A stretch of DNA of 64,000 nt from SVQP01 sp045658965 (GTDB lineage Bacteria; Bacillota; Clostridia; Oscillospirales; CAG-272): the NCBI GenBank assembly GCA_045658965.1, contig JAZOVZ010000050.1, positions 1 through 64,000 of the forward strand, read 5' to 3'. This document shows positions 1 through 8,997 of the stretch, piece after piece; within the stretch, counting starts at the first letter, position 1; each line of letters starts with the position of its first letter. The notes under the pieces are model-generated. The model ran no database searches, was not told the DNA's origin, and saw only the letters and a list, made by a program, of their open reading frames with translations. Both the position numbers and the translations under genes were made by a program.

Positions 1-896
1 CGCATCCCACACCCCCGGTAGGCCAGGGGCTAGCCCCTGCCACGCAACCCACACCCCCGTTAGGGCAGGGGCTTGCTCCTGCCGCGCAACCCGCATCCCC
101 CGCAGGGGAGCATTCCATATGCTCCCGTGCCGTGCCGGAGCAATCGCCTGTGCCCCCCATTCCCGAAATTCCTCCGATCCCGGAGATCCCTCCGATCCCG
201 GAGACCCCTCCAATCCCGGAGACCCCGCCCATTCCCGAAACGCCTCCCACACCCGAGGTGCCGCGCACCCCTGTGCCGGCAGAGCCCGAAAAGCCGGTGC
301 TGCCCACCGCAGAAAAGGGAACTTATCGCCTTGTCGGTGAGGTCTTCCACGCATACCTGATCGTGGAGATCGGGGAGCGCATGCTGCTCATCGATCAGCA
401 CGCGGCACACGAGCGCATTCTGTTTGAGCAGCTCAAAGCCAACATGAAGGAAAAAGAGGTGTCCTCGCAGCTCTTAATGCTGCCCATTGAGGTCATGATG
501 ACCTCGGGCGAGGTGCAGACGCTGAGCGATTTCCGCGCGGAGCTGGAGGCAGTCGGCTTTGGCTTCTCCACGGGTAAGTTTACCGTCACCGTGGATGCCA
601 TTCCCGTCGGACTTGAAGCGGATCAGGTCGCGCCAATGCTGCCTGTGGTTGCCGAGAGATTGCAGAGCGGCACGGGAAATGCCACCTTGACGCGCGATAT
701 CGTGTTTGAAAAGGCACTGTATCAAGGCTCTTGCAAGGCGGCGATCAAGGCAGGGCGTGTGTACGCTCCCGAGCATCTTGCTTGGGTGGTGGATCAGCTC
801 ATGGCACTGCCCGATATTACCTACTGCCCGCACGGCAGACCGGTTGCCATGGAAATGAGCAAGAAAAATCTTGACAGACAATTTGAAAGATCATAA
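1..896 (+). CDS. mutL: DNA mismatch repair protein MutL, C-terminal part (5' end outside window)
   Basis: The frame is open from the first bases and ends at TAA 894-896. The last ~190 codons encode the MutL C-terminal dimerisation and endonuclease domain, with the nicking motif DQHAAHERILFE (DQHAxxExxxxE), SCKAAIKAG and CPHGRP, so this is the strand-nicking type found outside enterics. The upstream part is a low-complexity linker: three 14-codon units at 6-131 followed by about six PPIPE(I/T) hexapeptides at about 159-264. A GTG at 132 could be mistaken for a start, but no ribosome site precedes it and the same frame stays open upstream, so the N-terminal ATPase is inferred to lie before the window. 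Identity of the C-terminal domain is secure; the missing part is inferred. Confidence 0.9.
   Translation, partial: HPTPPVGQGLAPATQPTPPLGQGLAPAAQPASPAGEHSICSRAVPEQSPVPPIPEIPPIPEIPPIPETPPIPETPPIPETPPTPEVPRTPVPAEPEKPVLPTAEKGTYRLVGEVFHAYLIVEIGERMLLIDQHAAHERILFEQLKANMKEKEVSSQLLMLPIEVMMTSGEVQTLSDFRAELEAVGFGFSTGKFTVTVDAIPVGLEADQVAPMLPVVAERLQSGTGNATLTRDIVFEKALYQGSCKAAIKAGRVYAPEHLAWVVDQLMALPDITYCPHGRPVAMEMSKKNLDRQFERS
6..131 (+). repeat. Three tandem 42-bp in-frame repeat units with palindromes in the mutL linker
   Basis: Units at 6-47, 48-89 and 90-131 are each exactly 42 bp (14 codons). Each carries a palindrome: a perfect 16-bp one at 24-39, one at 64-83 with a single wobble pair, and 8-bp arms at 106-113/119-126. 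The second and third resemble palindromes found between genes at about 35183, 40913 and 60332-60435. Units 1 and 2 translate to PTPPVGQGLAPATQ and PTPPLGQGLAPAAQ; unit 3 is more divergent. Confidence 0.8.
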
Positions 897-950
897 ATTT
901 TAAGATGGGCGGCATCCTGTATTGATGCTTGCCACAGAAAGGATTAAGTC

Positions 951-2087
951 ATGTTCGAACTTAAAAAGCAAGAGGGAAGAGCGCGCAGAGGCGTGCTGCA
1001 CACCCCCCACGGCGATATTCAAACGCCGGTCTTTATGAACGTAGGCACTTGTGCTGCCATCAAGGGCGGCGTGTCTACCGTGGAGCTCAAGACCATTGAT
1101 TGCCAGGTCGAGCTTTCCAACACCTACCACTTGCACATCCGCCCCGGTGACAAGCTGATCCACGATATGGGCGGTCTTCACAAGTTCATGAACTGGGACA
1201 GACCCATTTTGACCGACTCGGGCGGATTCCAGGTATTCTCCCTGTCCTCGCTGCGTAAGATCAAGGAGGAGGGCGTATACTTTGCTTCTCACATCGACGG
1301 TAAGCGCATCTTTATGGGCCCCGAGGAGAGCATGCAGATCCAGTCCAACCTCGCCTCCACCATTGCTATGGCGTTTGACGAGTGCGTGGAAAACCCCGCA
1401 ACCTACGAATACGTCAAGCAGTCCTCCGAGCGCACCATTCGCTGGCTGGCGCGCTGCAAGGCAGAGATGCAGAGACTCAACAGCCTGCCCGAGACCATCA
1501 ACAAGCAGCAGATGCTGTTCGGTATCAACCAGGGCGGCACGTACGAGGATCTGCGTATTGATAACATGCAGCGCATTGCAGAGCTTGATCTGGACGGTTA
1601 TGCCATCGGCGGTCTTGCAGTAGGCGAGAGCACCGAGGATATGTACCGCATTATCGATGCTGTTGAGCCGCACATGCCCAAGCACAAGCCCAGATACCTC
1701 ATGGGCGTCGGCACGCCCTGCAACATTATTGAGGCGGTGCACATGGGCGTTGACTTCTTTGACTGCGTCATGCCCTCGCGTAACGCGCGCCACGGCACGC
1801 TGTTTACTTGGGAAGGCAAGATGAGCGTGCTCAACGAAAAGTACGCACGCGACCCGCGCCCCATCGGCGTGACCTGCGATTGCCCCACCTGCCAGAATTA
1901 CAGCCGTTCCTATATCCGCCATCTGATCAAGGCAAAGGAATCGCTTGGCATGCGTCTTGCCGTGCAGCACAACCTGTATTTCTACAATCAGCTGACGCGT
2001 CGCATCCGCGAGGCTCTGGACGAGGGCAGATTTGAGGAATTTTATCAGAGATATCATATTGCCCTTGGCGAAAGGAATCCCGACTGA
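951..2087 (+). CDS. tgt: Queuine/preQ1 tRNA-ribosyltransferase
   Basis: Exchanges G34 of tRNAs with GUN anticodons for the queuosine precursor preQ1. The 378-residue protein has full family length. It shows the conserved LSNTYHL, the active-site segment DSGGFQVFSL, GGLAVGE, the C-terminal catalytic segment HGTLFTWEG, and zinc ligands in CDCPTC with a downstream His. Start ATG 951 follows AGAAAGGA. Its stop overlaps the HAD gene start (TGATG), so the two are translationally coupled. Confidence 0.97.
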   Translation: MFELKKQEGRARRGVLHTPHGDIQTPVFMNVGTCAAIKGGVSTVELKTIDCQVELSNTYHLHIRPGDKLIHDMGGLHKFMNWDRPILTDSGGFQVFSLSSLRKIKEEGVYFASHIDGKRIFMGPEESMQIQSNLASTIAMAFDECVENPATYEYVKQSSERTIRWLARCKAEMQRLNSLPETINKQQMLFGINQGGTYEDLRIDNMQRIAELDLDGYAIGGLAVGESTEDMYRIIDAVEPHMPKHKPRYLMGVGTPCNIIEAVHMGVDFFDCVMPSRNARHGTLFTWEGKMSVLNEKYARDPRPIGVTCDCPTCQNYSRSYIRHLIKAKESLGMRLAVQHNLYFYNQLTRRIREALDEGRFEEFYQRYHIALGERNPD

Positions 2088-2758
2088 TGATCAAGGCAGT
2101 CATTTTTGATAAGGACGGCACGCTGCACGATACCGAAAAGGTATACCACCGTGCATGGCGCGCGGCGGCAGAGCAGACCGGTGTGCCCAATATTATGGAG
2201 TTTGTCTCTCTTTGCACGGGCACCAACGCGCATCAAACCGCAGTTTTGTGGCAGGATTTTTATGGCGATGCCTATGACTTTCCGTCCTTTTGGGCATTGC
2301 GCGATCAGCTTTACGATGCGATCATTGAAAGCGAGGGCTTGCCTATCAAGCAAGGCGCGTACGAGCTGCTTGACTATCTGCAGGCAAACGGCATCAAAAT
2401 CGGACTTGCCACCTCTACCAACGCAGAGAGAGTCAACAGACATCTCGAGCTTTCGGATATGAAAAAATACTTTGATACCGTGGTTACGGGGGACACCGTG
2501 CCAAACGGCAAGCCTGCGCCCGATATCTTTCTGCGCGCCGCAGAACGCTTGGGTATTGCTCCCGCTGATTGCATGGGCGTGGAGGACTCCTTCAACGGCG
2601 TGCGTGCGGTACATGCTGCGGGCATGTATACGATCATGGTGCCCGATATGATCGCACCGACTGCTGAAATTTTGGGGCTGTGCGACGCATGCCCTCAAAC
2701 GCTGACTGACATTATTACCATCATAGAAAATATGAAAGGAAGCAAGAATCATGATTGA
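2087..2758 (+). CDS. HAD-superfamily phosphatase (beta-phosphoglucomutase-like)
   Basis: A 223-residue HAD hydrolase with motif I DKDGTLHDTE near the N-terminus, a four-helix cap, motif II in LATSTN, the motif III lysine in NGKPAPDIF and motif IV GVEDSFNGV. This layout fits small phosphosugar or nucleotide phosphatases; the substrate cannot be read from sequence. It starts inside the tgt stop (TGATG) and ends inside tldD by 8 nt, so it belongs to a coupled tgt-HAD-tldD-tldE unit. Confidence 0.88.
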   Translation: MIKAVIFDKDGTLHDTEKVYHRAWRAAAEQTGVPNIMEFVSLCTGTNAHQTAVLWQDFYGDAYDFPSFWALRDQLYDAIIESEGLPIKQGAYELLDYLQANGIKIGLATSTNAERVNRHLELSDMKKYFDTVVTGDTVPNGKPAPDIFLRAAERLGIAPADCMGVEDSFNGVRAVHAAGMYTIMVPDMIAPTAEILGLCDACPQTLTDIITIIENMKGSKNHD

Positions 2759-4130
2759 CAAAAGACTTGCCGAGGAGATCCTCGGTATTGCGCTCTCGGG
2801 TGGCGGCGATTTTGCCGAGATCTACCAGGAGCTGACCAAGAATGGCAACGTCCGTCTGCTGGACGGTAAGATCGAAGCCATTGGCGATAACGTGCTGTCC
2901 GGTGTGGGTATCCGTACCTTTATCGGTACGCAGACCGTATACGCCACCACCACCGACATTACAAGAGAAGGACTCATCCGCTGCGCAAAGAGTGTTGCAG
3001 AAGCTGTCGGCGAGATCAAGGGTGCTGTATCCGTGCACCTTTGCGAGCGTATTTTCCCCAATATTCACCCCGTGACACAAGTGCCCGCAACGGCTGACAT
3101 GAAGTATAAGATCGATCTGCTCAAATCCGCTTGCACCACCGCAAAGGATTACCACGAGAGCATCGTGCAGGTGGGCGGAACGCTCTTGACCGTGGATCAC
3201 TCCATCCTGGTTGCCAACTCCGAGGGACTGTATACCACCGACAGACACATCCGTACCCGTATGGCGGTCAACGCGGTTGCCTCCAACGGCAAGGAAAACC
3301 AGTCCGGCTCCTGCTCGCCCGGTCGCGGCATGGGTCTTGAAGTGTTTGACTTGTTCCGCCCCGAGGACATCGGACGCGAAGCGGCAAGACAGGCTGTAGT
3401 GAACCTCAACGCTTCTTACTGCAAGGCAGGCAAGATGACGGTTGCCATTGAAAACGGCTTTGGCGGCGTTATTTTCCACGAGGCTTGCGGACACTCTCTT
3501 GAGGCTACCTCGGTTGCCATCGGCGCGTCTCAGATGGCAGGTAAGCTGGGTCAGATGATCGCAAATCCCAAGGTCACCGCCATCGACGACGGTACCATCC
3601 CGAACGCATGGGGCTCTGTCAACATTGACGACGAGGGTAACCCCACCCAGCGCAACGTGCTGATCGAGAACGGCGTGCTCAAGAGCTACATGATCGACCG
3701 CCTCGGCTCTCGCCGTATGGGTCTGCCCATGACGGGTAACAGCCGCAGACAGGGATACGAATACGAGCCCACCAGCCGTATGACCAACACCTTTATCGAT
3801 AACGGTCCCGATAAGAACGAGGACATCATTGCCTCCATTGAGTACGGACTTTACTGCAAGCACATGGGCGGCGGCTCGGTCAATCCCTTGACCGGCGCGT
3901 TCAACTTCGCGGTGCGCGAGGGCTACATCGTACGCAACGGCAAGATCTGTGAAGCCGTGCGCGGTGCTTCGCTGATCGGTACCGGCTCGCAGATCCTCAA
4001 GGATATCGATATGGTCGGTCAGAACCTTGCCACGGGTCAGGGTATGTGCGGCTCGTCGAGCGGCAGCGTTCCCACCGACGTAGGCCAGCCTCTCATCCGT
4101 GTATCCGAGATCACGGTCGGCGGCAGATGA
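2751..4130 (+). CDS. tldD: Metalloprotease TldD
   Basis: TldD is the zinc-bearing half of the TldD/TldE protease, which degrades unfolded peptides and trims leaders of some RiPPs. The 459-residue protein has the HEACGHSLEA segment (HExxxH zinc site) and the family's conserved C-terminal CGSSSGSVPTDVGQP. The start overlaps the HAD gene by 8 nt and tldE follows directly. No RiPP precursor was noticed nearby, so a housekeeping role is more likely. Confidence 0.95.
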   Translation: MIDKRLAEEILGIALSGGGDFAEIYQELTKNGNVRLLDGKIEAIGDNVLSGVGIRTFIGTQTVYATTTDITREGLIRCAKSVAEAVGEIKGAVSVHLCERIFPNIHPVTQVPATADMKYKIDLLKSACTTAKDYHESIVQVGGTLLTVDHSILVANSEGLYTTDRHIRTRMAVNAVASNGKENQSGSCSPGRGMGLEVFDLFRPEDIGREAARQAVVNLNASYCKAGKMTVAIENGFGGVIFHEACGHSLEATSVAIGASQMAGKLGQMIANPKVTAIDDGTIPNAWGSVNIDDEGNPTQRNVLIENGVLKSYMIDRLGSRRMGLPMTGNSRRQGYEYEPTSRMTNTFIDNGPDKNEDIIASIEYGLYCKHMGGGSVNPLTGAFNFAVREGYIVRNGKICEAVRGASLIGTGSQILKDIDMVGQNLATGQGMCGSSSGSVPTDVGQPLIRVSEITVGGR

Positions 4131-4143
4131 TAGGAGGTACGAA

Positions 4144-5487
4144 ATGGAACTGACAAGAGCAAAACAGATCATCTTCGACGCAGCCCGTGCTGCAGGTCTT
4201 GAAGAATATGAGATTTACTATATGAACGGTGCAAGCCTTTCCGCAGAGGCACTCAAGGACTCCTTGAGCAGCTTTGCCTGCAGCGAGGGCGGCGGCATCA
4301 GCCTGCGTTGCATTGTGGACGGCAAGATGGGATACGCATCCACCGAGCTGTTCACCGAAGCAGAGCTTGCCGATCTTGTGCGCCGCGCTTGCGATAACGC
4401 ACGCTATATTGAAAAGGAAGATACCGCGCCCATTTTTGCGGGCTCGGAAAGCTATGCAACGCTCAATCTGCCCGAGCACACGCCCCTGAGCGCTGCAGAG
4501 GCAAAGACTATGACGCTGGATATGCAAAAGCAGATCTATGCTGCAAGCGAGGCTGTCACCGATGGCACGCAGGCGGCTTGCATTACGTCTTCCACCGAGA
4601 TCTATCTCTGCAACTCGCACGGGCTGGAGCTTTCCAACCGCGTCGGTCTTTCGGGTATTTACGCAATGCCCATTATCAAGGTAGGCGAGGAGAGCGCGGA
4701 TGCCTTTGAGTTTGCGCTTTGCTCGGATACCGAAAAGATTGCAACGCTTGCAAAGGCTGCAACCGATAAGGCACTTGCCAAGATCGGTGCGGGCAGCGTG
4801 GCGTCCGGAAAGCACAATATCGTATTTGCAGGCAGCCAGATGCGTTCGATCCTCTCGGTATTCGCAAGCGCATTTTCCGCAAAGAATGCGCAGTTGGGTC
4901 TTTCCTTACTTGCAGGTAAGGAAGGGCAGCAGATTGCGGCAGAATGCGTCAGCATCGTGGACGATCCCATGAGAGAGGGCTCGCCCATGCAGACACACTT
5001 TGACGGTGAGGGCGTTGCTACCTATAAGAAGAACGTAGTCGAGAACGGCGTGCTGACCACGCTGCTCTACGACCTGACCACCGCTGCAAAGGCAGGCGTG
5101 GCGTCTACCGGTAACGGCAAGCGCGGCTCGTACGCGTCCACCGTGGAGGTCGCTCCCTTTAACTTTGGCCTCTGCCCCGGCAGCATGACCGAGGACGAGC
5201 TGCTTGCCAAGGCGCAAAACGGCATTTACGTCACCGCGCTCAAGGGCTTGCACGCAGGTGCTGACGCTACCACGGGCGACTTCTCGATCGAGAGCGAGGG
5301 CTTTTTGATCGAAAACGGTAAAAAGACCTCCTACGTGCGCTCCTTTACCGTTGCAGGCAACTTCTTTGAGCTGCTTAAGAGCATTGACAGCCTGTCCGAT
5401 ACCGTCGAATGGGGGATTCCCGGCGGCTTTACTGCCTTCGGCGCACCCGCAGTTCTGGTACGCGATATGAGCGTTGCCGGTAAATAA
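4144..5487 (+). CDS. tldE: TldE/PmbA, non-catalytic partner of TldD
   Basis: A 447-residue paralogue of TldD that lacks the HExxxH zinc motif, as expected for TldE/PmbA, and retains GDFSIESEGFLIENG near the C-terminus. The start is ATG 4144, seven bases after AGGAGG at 4132-4137; an upstream in-frame GTG at 4099 lies inside tldD and has no ribosome site. A strong terminator follows the stop. Confidence 0.94.
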   Translation: MELTRAKQIIFDAARAAGLEEYEIYYMNGASLSAEALKDSLSSFACSEGGGISLRCIVDGKMGYASTELFTEAELADLVRRACDNARYIEKEDTAPIFAGSESYATLNLPEHTPLSAAEAKTMTLDMQKQIYAASEAVTDGTQAACITSSTEIYLCNSHGLELSNRVGLSGIYAMPIIKVGEESADAFEFALCSDTEKIATLAKAATDKALAKIGAGSVASGKHNIVFAGSQMRSILSVFASAFSAKNAQLGLSLLAGKEGQQIAAECVSIVDDPMREGSPMQTHFDGEGVATYKKNVVENGVLTTLLYDLTTAAKAGVASTGNGKRGSYASTVEVAPFNFGLCPGSMTEDELLAKAQNGIYVTALKGLHAGADATTGDFSIESEGFLIENGKKTSYVRSFTVAGNFFELLKSIDSLSDTVEWGIPGGFTAFGAPAVLVRDMSVAGK

Positions 5488-5505
5488 TCGGGAATAAATG
5501 AAATT

Positions 5506-5542
5506 ACGCTGCGCGTGTGTATGCACGCGCGGCGTCTTTTTT
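5506..5542 (+). terminator. Intrinsic terminator after tldE
   Basis: A 12-bp stem (5506-5517 with 5524-5535, one T-G wobble), a 6-nt loop and then a run of T. It closes the mutL-to-tldE run just before the rny promoter. Confidence 0.9.
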
Positions 5543-5573
5543 ATGCTTTTTATTAGAAAAATTGCAATTCCTC

Positions 5574-5602
5574 TTGACAAAAACTGCATTTTTGTATATA
5601 AT
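5574..5602 (+). promoter_or_regulatory. Consensus sigma-A promoter for rny
   Basis: TTGACA at 5574-5579, a 17-bp spacer, and TATAAT at 5597-5602. It lies about 100 bp before the rny start. Confidence 0.9.
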
Positions 5603-5703
5603 AATAATAAGTATTGTAAACTGCATGAAGTGTTTTTTGCTATACTGACATACAACGAAAATGAAATGAAACAGAAAAAACAGAAAAGGAGGTGCACAAG
5701 AAA

Positions 5704-7263
5704 ATGCCATGGACTAACCCCATTTTTTGGGTTTGCATTGCTGCTGTTGCCCTTGTCGGCATCGGTATCGGTACGCTGATCGGTGTTCTGTACCGCAAAA
5801 AGGTAGCAGAGAGATTGATCGGCTCTGCTGAGCAAAAGGCGAAGGTCATCGTCGAGGAAGGCGAAAAGCAGGCAGCTTCGGCACAGAAAGAGGCTATGCT
5901 CTCTGCCAAGGAAGACATTATGCGTCAGCGTAACGACTTCGAGAGAGAGATGAAGGAGCGCAGAAACGAAGTTTCCAGAACCGAGTCCCGTCTTGCCAAG
6001 AAGGAAGAAACGCTTGAAAAGAAGACTGAGCAGGTTGAACATAAGAGCGAGCAGCTTGATAAGAAGATCAAGGAAAATGAGCAGTTCCGCGAGCTCATCG
6101 CCGAGCAGCTCAAAATGCAAATGAACAAATTGGAAACCATTGCAGGCTATTCCGCAGAGCAAGCCAAGGAAGAATTGGTTGCCCGCGTGGAAAACGAGGC
6201 GAAGGAAGAAATTGCCAGACGCCTTGAAGAGCTTGAAGCACAGTACAAGGAGGATGCCGAGGAAAAGGCTCGCGACATCATCACACTTGCCATTCAGCGT
6301 TATGCATCCGATCAGGTTGCAGAGGTTACCATCTCCACCGTCGCGCTCCCCAATGACGATATGAAGGGACGCATCATCGGTAGAGAGGGCAGAAACATTC
6401 AGCAGCTGGAAAAGCTGACCGGCGTTGAGCTGATCGTGGACGATACCCCCGAGACCATCATTCTTTCGGGCTTTGATCCCGTTCGCCGCGAGGTAGCAAG
6501 ACTTGCACTTGAAAAACTGATCTCCGACGGTCGTATCCATCCTACCCGTATTGAGGAAATGGTGGAAAAGGCTAAAAGAGAGGTCGACACCGCCGTCAAG
6601 CAGGCGGGTGAACGCGCGATCTATGAGGTTGGCGTTCGCAATCTGAACCCCGAGCTTGTCAGACTTTTAGGTAGACTTCGCTACAGAACCAGTTACGGAC
6701 AGAACGTACTCAAGCACTCCATCGAGGTTGCATTCCTTGCAGGCGTGATGGCAGAGGAGCTGGGCGTGGATGCAACGCTTGCACGCCGCGCAGGTCTGCT
6801 TCATGATATCGGTAAGGCATTCCCGCAGGACGTGGAAGGTACGCACGTACAGATCGGTGTGAACGCACTCAAGAAGTACAAGGAAAACCGCGAAGTTGTA
6901 CATGCTGTTGAGGCACACCACAACGACGTTGAGCCCAAGACCGTGATCGCTTTCCTGGTACAGGCAGCTGACGCTATTTCGGCAGCAAGACCCGGTGCCC
7001 GCAGAGAGGACATGGAAAACTACATCAAGCGCCTTGAAAAGATCGAAGAGATTGCAAAGTCCTTCGGCGGCGTTGATAAGGCGTACGCAATCCAGGCAGG
7101 CCGTGAGATCCGCGTCATGGTCAACCCCGACACCGTCAATGACGAGAATATGAAGGTGGTTGCAAGACAGATGGCTGAAAAGATCCAGAGCGAGGTACAG
7201 TACCCCGGTCAGATCAAGATCAACATTATCCGCGAAAGCCGCGTTGTGGATTACGCAAAGTAA
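5704..7263 (+). CDS. rny: Ribonuclease Y
   Basis: Endoribonuclease that initiates mRNA decay at the membrane in Firmicutes. The 519-residue protein matches the usual ~520. It has an N-terminal membrane helix (about residues 7-28), a long charged coiled coil (about 40-200), a KH domain with IIGREGRNI, and an HD domain with HDIGKA. The start is ATG 5704 after AGGAGG; an in-frame GTG at 5692 overlaps the ribosome site and is rejected. It is monocistronic between its own promoter and a terminator. Confidence 0.97.
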   Translation: MPWTNPIFWVCIAAVALVGIGIGTLIGVLYRKKVAERLIGSAEQKAKVIVEEGEKQAASAQKEAMLSAKEDIMRQRNDFEREMKERRNEVSRTESRLAKKEETLEKKTEQVEHKSEQLDKKIKENEQFRELIAEQLKMQMNKLETIAGYSAEQAKEELVARVENEAKEEIARRLEELEAQYKEDAEEKARDIITLAIQRYASDQVAEVTISTVALPNDDMKGRIIGREGRNIQQLEKLTGVELIVDDTPETIILSGFDPVRREVARLALEKLISDGRIHPTRIEEMVEKAKREVDTAVKQAGERAIYEVGVRNLNPELVRLLGRLRYRTSYGQNVLKHSIEVAFLAGVMAEELGVDATLARRAGLLHDIGKAFPQDVEGTHVQIGVNALKKYKENREVVHAVEAHHNDVEPKTVIAFLVQAADAISAARPGARREDMENYIKRLEKIEEIAKSFGGVDKAYAIQAGREIRVMVNPDTVNDENMKVVARQMAEKIQSEVQYPGQIKINIIRESRVVDYAK

Positions 7264-7387
7264 ATCGCACTCAAAAATATTGCATAACGATTGCCCATAA
7301 GGGATTTTCATAGAGTTTATATAAAATTCCATAGCAGACAATCAGCGCGTCATGCGTTGCATAAATATATTTTGATGAGAAACGAGC

Positions 7388-7420
7388 AAAGCCGTCACCA
7401 CTATGGTGACGGCTTTGTTA
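7388..7420 (+). terminator. Terminator after rny
   Basis: Perfect 12-bp stem (7388-7399 with 7405-7416), a 5-nt loop and flanking T/A runs, so it could work in both directions. The rest of 7264-7599 holds A/T-rich sequence and the glyQS promoter; no T-box specifier or antiterminator signature was seen there. Confidence 0.92.
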
Positions 7421-7516
7421 TTGTCAACGATATAAACAAAATGTAGAAATATAAACAACAATTACATAAAATAAAGAAAAGTCGCGAAAAATCCTGCAAG
7501 CGGTTTGCATTAACGC

Positions 7517-7545
7517 TTGACAAGCGTATATAATTATGGTAAAAT
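7517..7545 (+). promoter_or_regulatory. Sigma-A promoter for glyQS
   Basis: TTGACA 7517-7522, a 17-bp spacer, and TAAAAT 7540-7545. The predicted leader is only about 45 nt and contains a small hairpin (GGG..CTCCC, 7569-7585) before the ribosome site. Confidence 0.82.
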
Positions 7546-7599
7546 AAAGTATTATCATGGGAAATTATGGGGGTCATTTGCTCCCGACGGAGGTATAAT

Positions 7600-8997
7600 A
7601 TGAATAACACCGAAAAAACAATGGACAAAATCGTTGCCCTGTGTAAGAACAGAGGCTTTATCTATCCCGGCTCCGAGATCTACGGCGGTCTTGCAAACTC
7701 TTGGGACTACGGTCCTTTGGGCGTTGAGTTCAAGAACAACGTCAAGAAGGCTTGGTGGAAGAAGTTCGTGCAGGAATCCCGCTATAACGTGGGCCTTGAC
7801 AGCGCGATCATCATGAACCCCCAGACCTGGGTTGCATCCGGTCACTTGGGCGGTTTCTCTGACCCGCTGATGGACTGCAAGGTCTGCCGTGCACGTCACA
7901 GAGCAGATAAGCTGATCGAGGATTACGCATTCCAGAACGGCCTTGAGGACAATCCCGCAGGCTGGTCCGATGACGAAATGATGGCTTACATCAAGGAAAA
8001 GCACATCTGCTGCCCCGATTGCGGCTCGGGTGACTTTACCAATATCCGTAAGTTCAATCTGATGTTCAAGACCTTCATCGGCGTTACCGAGGAGTCTACC
8101 AACACCGTTTATCTGCGTCCCGAGACCGCACAGGGTATCTTTGTGCAGTTCAAGAACGTAGCGCGCTCGGGCAGAAAGAAGATGCCCTTCGGCGTAGGTC
8201 AGATCGGTAAGTCCTTCCGTAACGAGATCACGCCCGGTAACTTCGTGTTCCGTACCCGTGAGTTTGAGCAGATGGAGCTGGAGTTCTTCTGCAAGCCCGG
8301 TACCGACCTTGAGTGGTTCCAGTACTGGAGATCTTACTGCGAGAACTGGCTGATCAACCTTGGCATGAAAAAAGAAAATATGCGTCTGCGTGACCACAGT
8401 GCAGAGGAGCTGTGCTTCTATTCCAAGGGCACGACCGACATCGAGTTCCTGTTCCCGTTCGGTTGGGGCGAGCTGTGGGGTATTGCCGACAGAACCGATT
8501 ATGACCTGACCCAGCACCAGAACGTTTCGGGCGAGAGCATGGAGTATTTTGACCCCGAGACCAACGAAAAGTATATTCCTTACGTCATCGAGCCCTCCTT
8601 GGGTGCTGACCGCGTAGCGCTTGCATTCCTTTGCGACGCTTACGACGAAGAGATCGTTGACCCTGCAAAGAACGACGTGCGCGTGGTACTGCACCTGCAT
8701 CCCGCTCTTGCACCTGTTAAGGTTGCTGTGCTGCCTCTGTCCAAGAAGCTGTCCGAAAAGGCAGGCGAGGTATTTGACGAGCTGGCTAAGTACTATAACT
8801 GCGAATTTGACGAGACCGGTTCTATCGGTAAGCGTTACCGCCGTCAGGATGAGATCGGTACGCCTCTTTGCGTCACCTACGACTTTGAGTCCGAGACTGA
8901 CGGCTGCGTGACCGTTCGTGACAGAGATACCATGGAGCAGGTTCGTCTGCCCATCTCCGAGCTTAAGAGCTATATCGACAAGGTGGTTGAGTTCTAA
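7600..8997 (+). CDS. glyQS: Glycyl-tRNA synthetase, single-chain dimeric type
   Basis: Charges tRNA-Gly. The 465-residue class II enzyme shows RPETAQGIFV, motif 2 FRNEITPGNFVFRTREFEQ, and motif 3 in EPSLGADR. The anticodon-binding domain occupies the last ~100 residues (VAVLPLSKK to the end). CRAR near residue 100 and CCPDCG near 140 give four cysteines that may bind zinc. Start ATG 7600 follows GGAGG; an upstream in-frame ATG at 7567 has no ribosome site. Confidence 0.96.
   Translation: MNNTEKTMDKIVALCKNRGFIYPGSEIYGGLANSWDYGPLGVEFKNNVKKAWWKKFVQESRYNVGLDSAIIMNPQTWVASGHLGGFSDPLMDCKVCRARHRADKLIEDYAFQNGLEDNPAGWSDDEMMAYIKEKHICCPDCGSGDFTNIRKFNLMFKTFIGVTEESTNTVYLRPETAQGIFVQFKNVARSGRKKMPFGVGQIGKSFRNEITPGNFVFRTREFEQMELEFFCKPGTDLEWFQYWRSYCENWLINLGMKKENMRLRDHSAEELCFYSKGTTDIEFLFPFGWGELWGIADRTDYDLTQHQNVSGESMEYFDPETNEKYIPYVIEPSLGADRVALAFLCDAYDEEIVDPAKNDVRVVLHLHPALAPVKVAVLPLSKKLSEKAGEVFDELAKYYNCEFDETGSIGKRYRRQDEIGTPLCVTYDFESETDGCVTVRDRDTMEQVRLPISELKSYIDKVVEF

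Noticed and set aside
1..131. CRISPR array at the window start
   Set aside because: The 42-bp units are contiguous, lack unique spacers and keep an open reading frame.
2751..5487. RiPP cluster around tldD/tldE
   Set aside because: No precursor peptide, modification enzyme or transporter gene was noticed nearby; the neighbours are housekeeping genes.
4906..6540. 544-codon open frame on the minus strand opposite tldE and rny
   Set aside because: It spans two real genes, a terminator and a promoter of the opposite strand, with no domain match.
7264..7599. Possible glycine T-box ahead of glyQS
   Set aside because: The leader after the promoter is only ~45 nt and has no T-box sequence or antiterminator.
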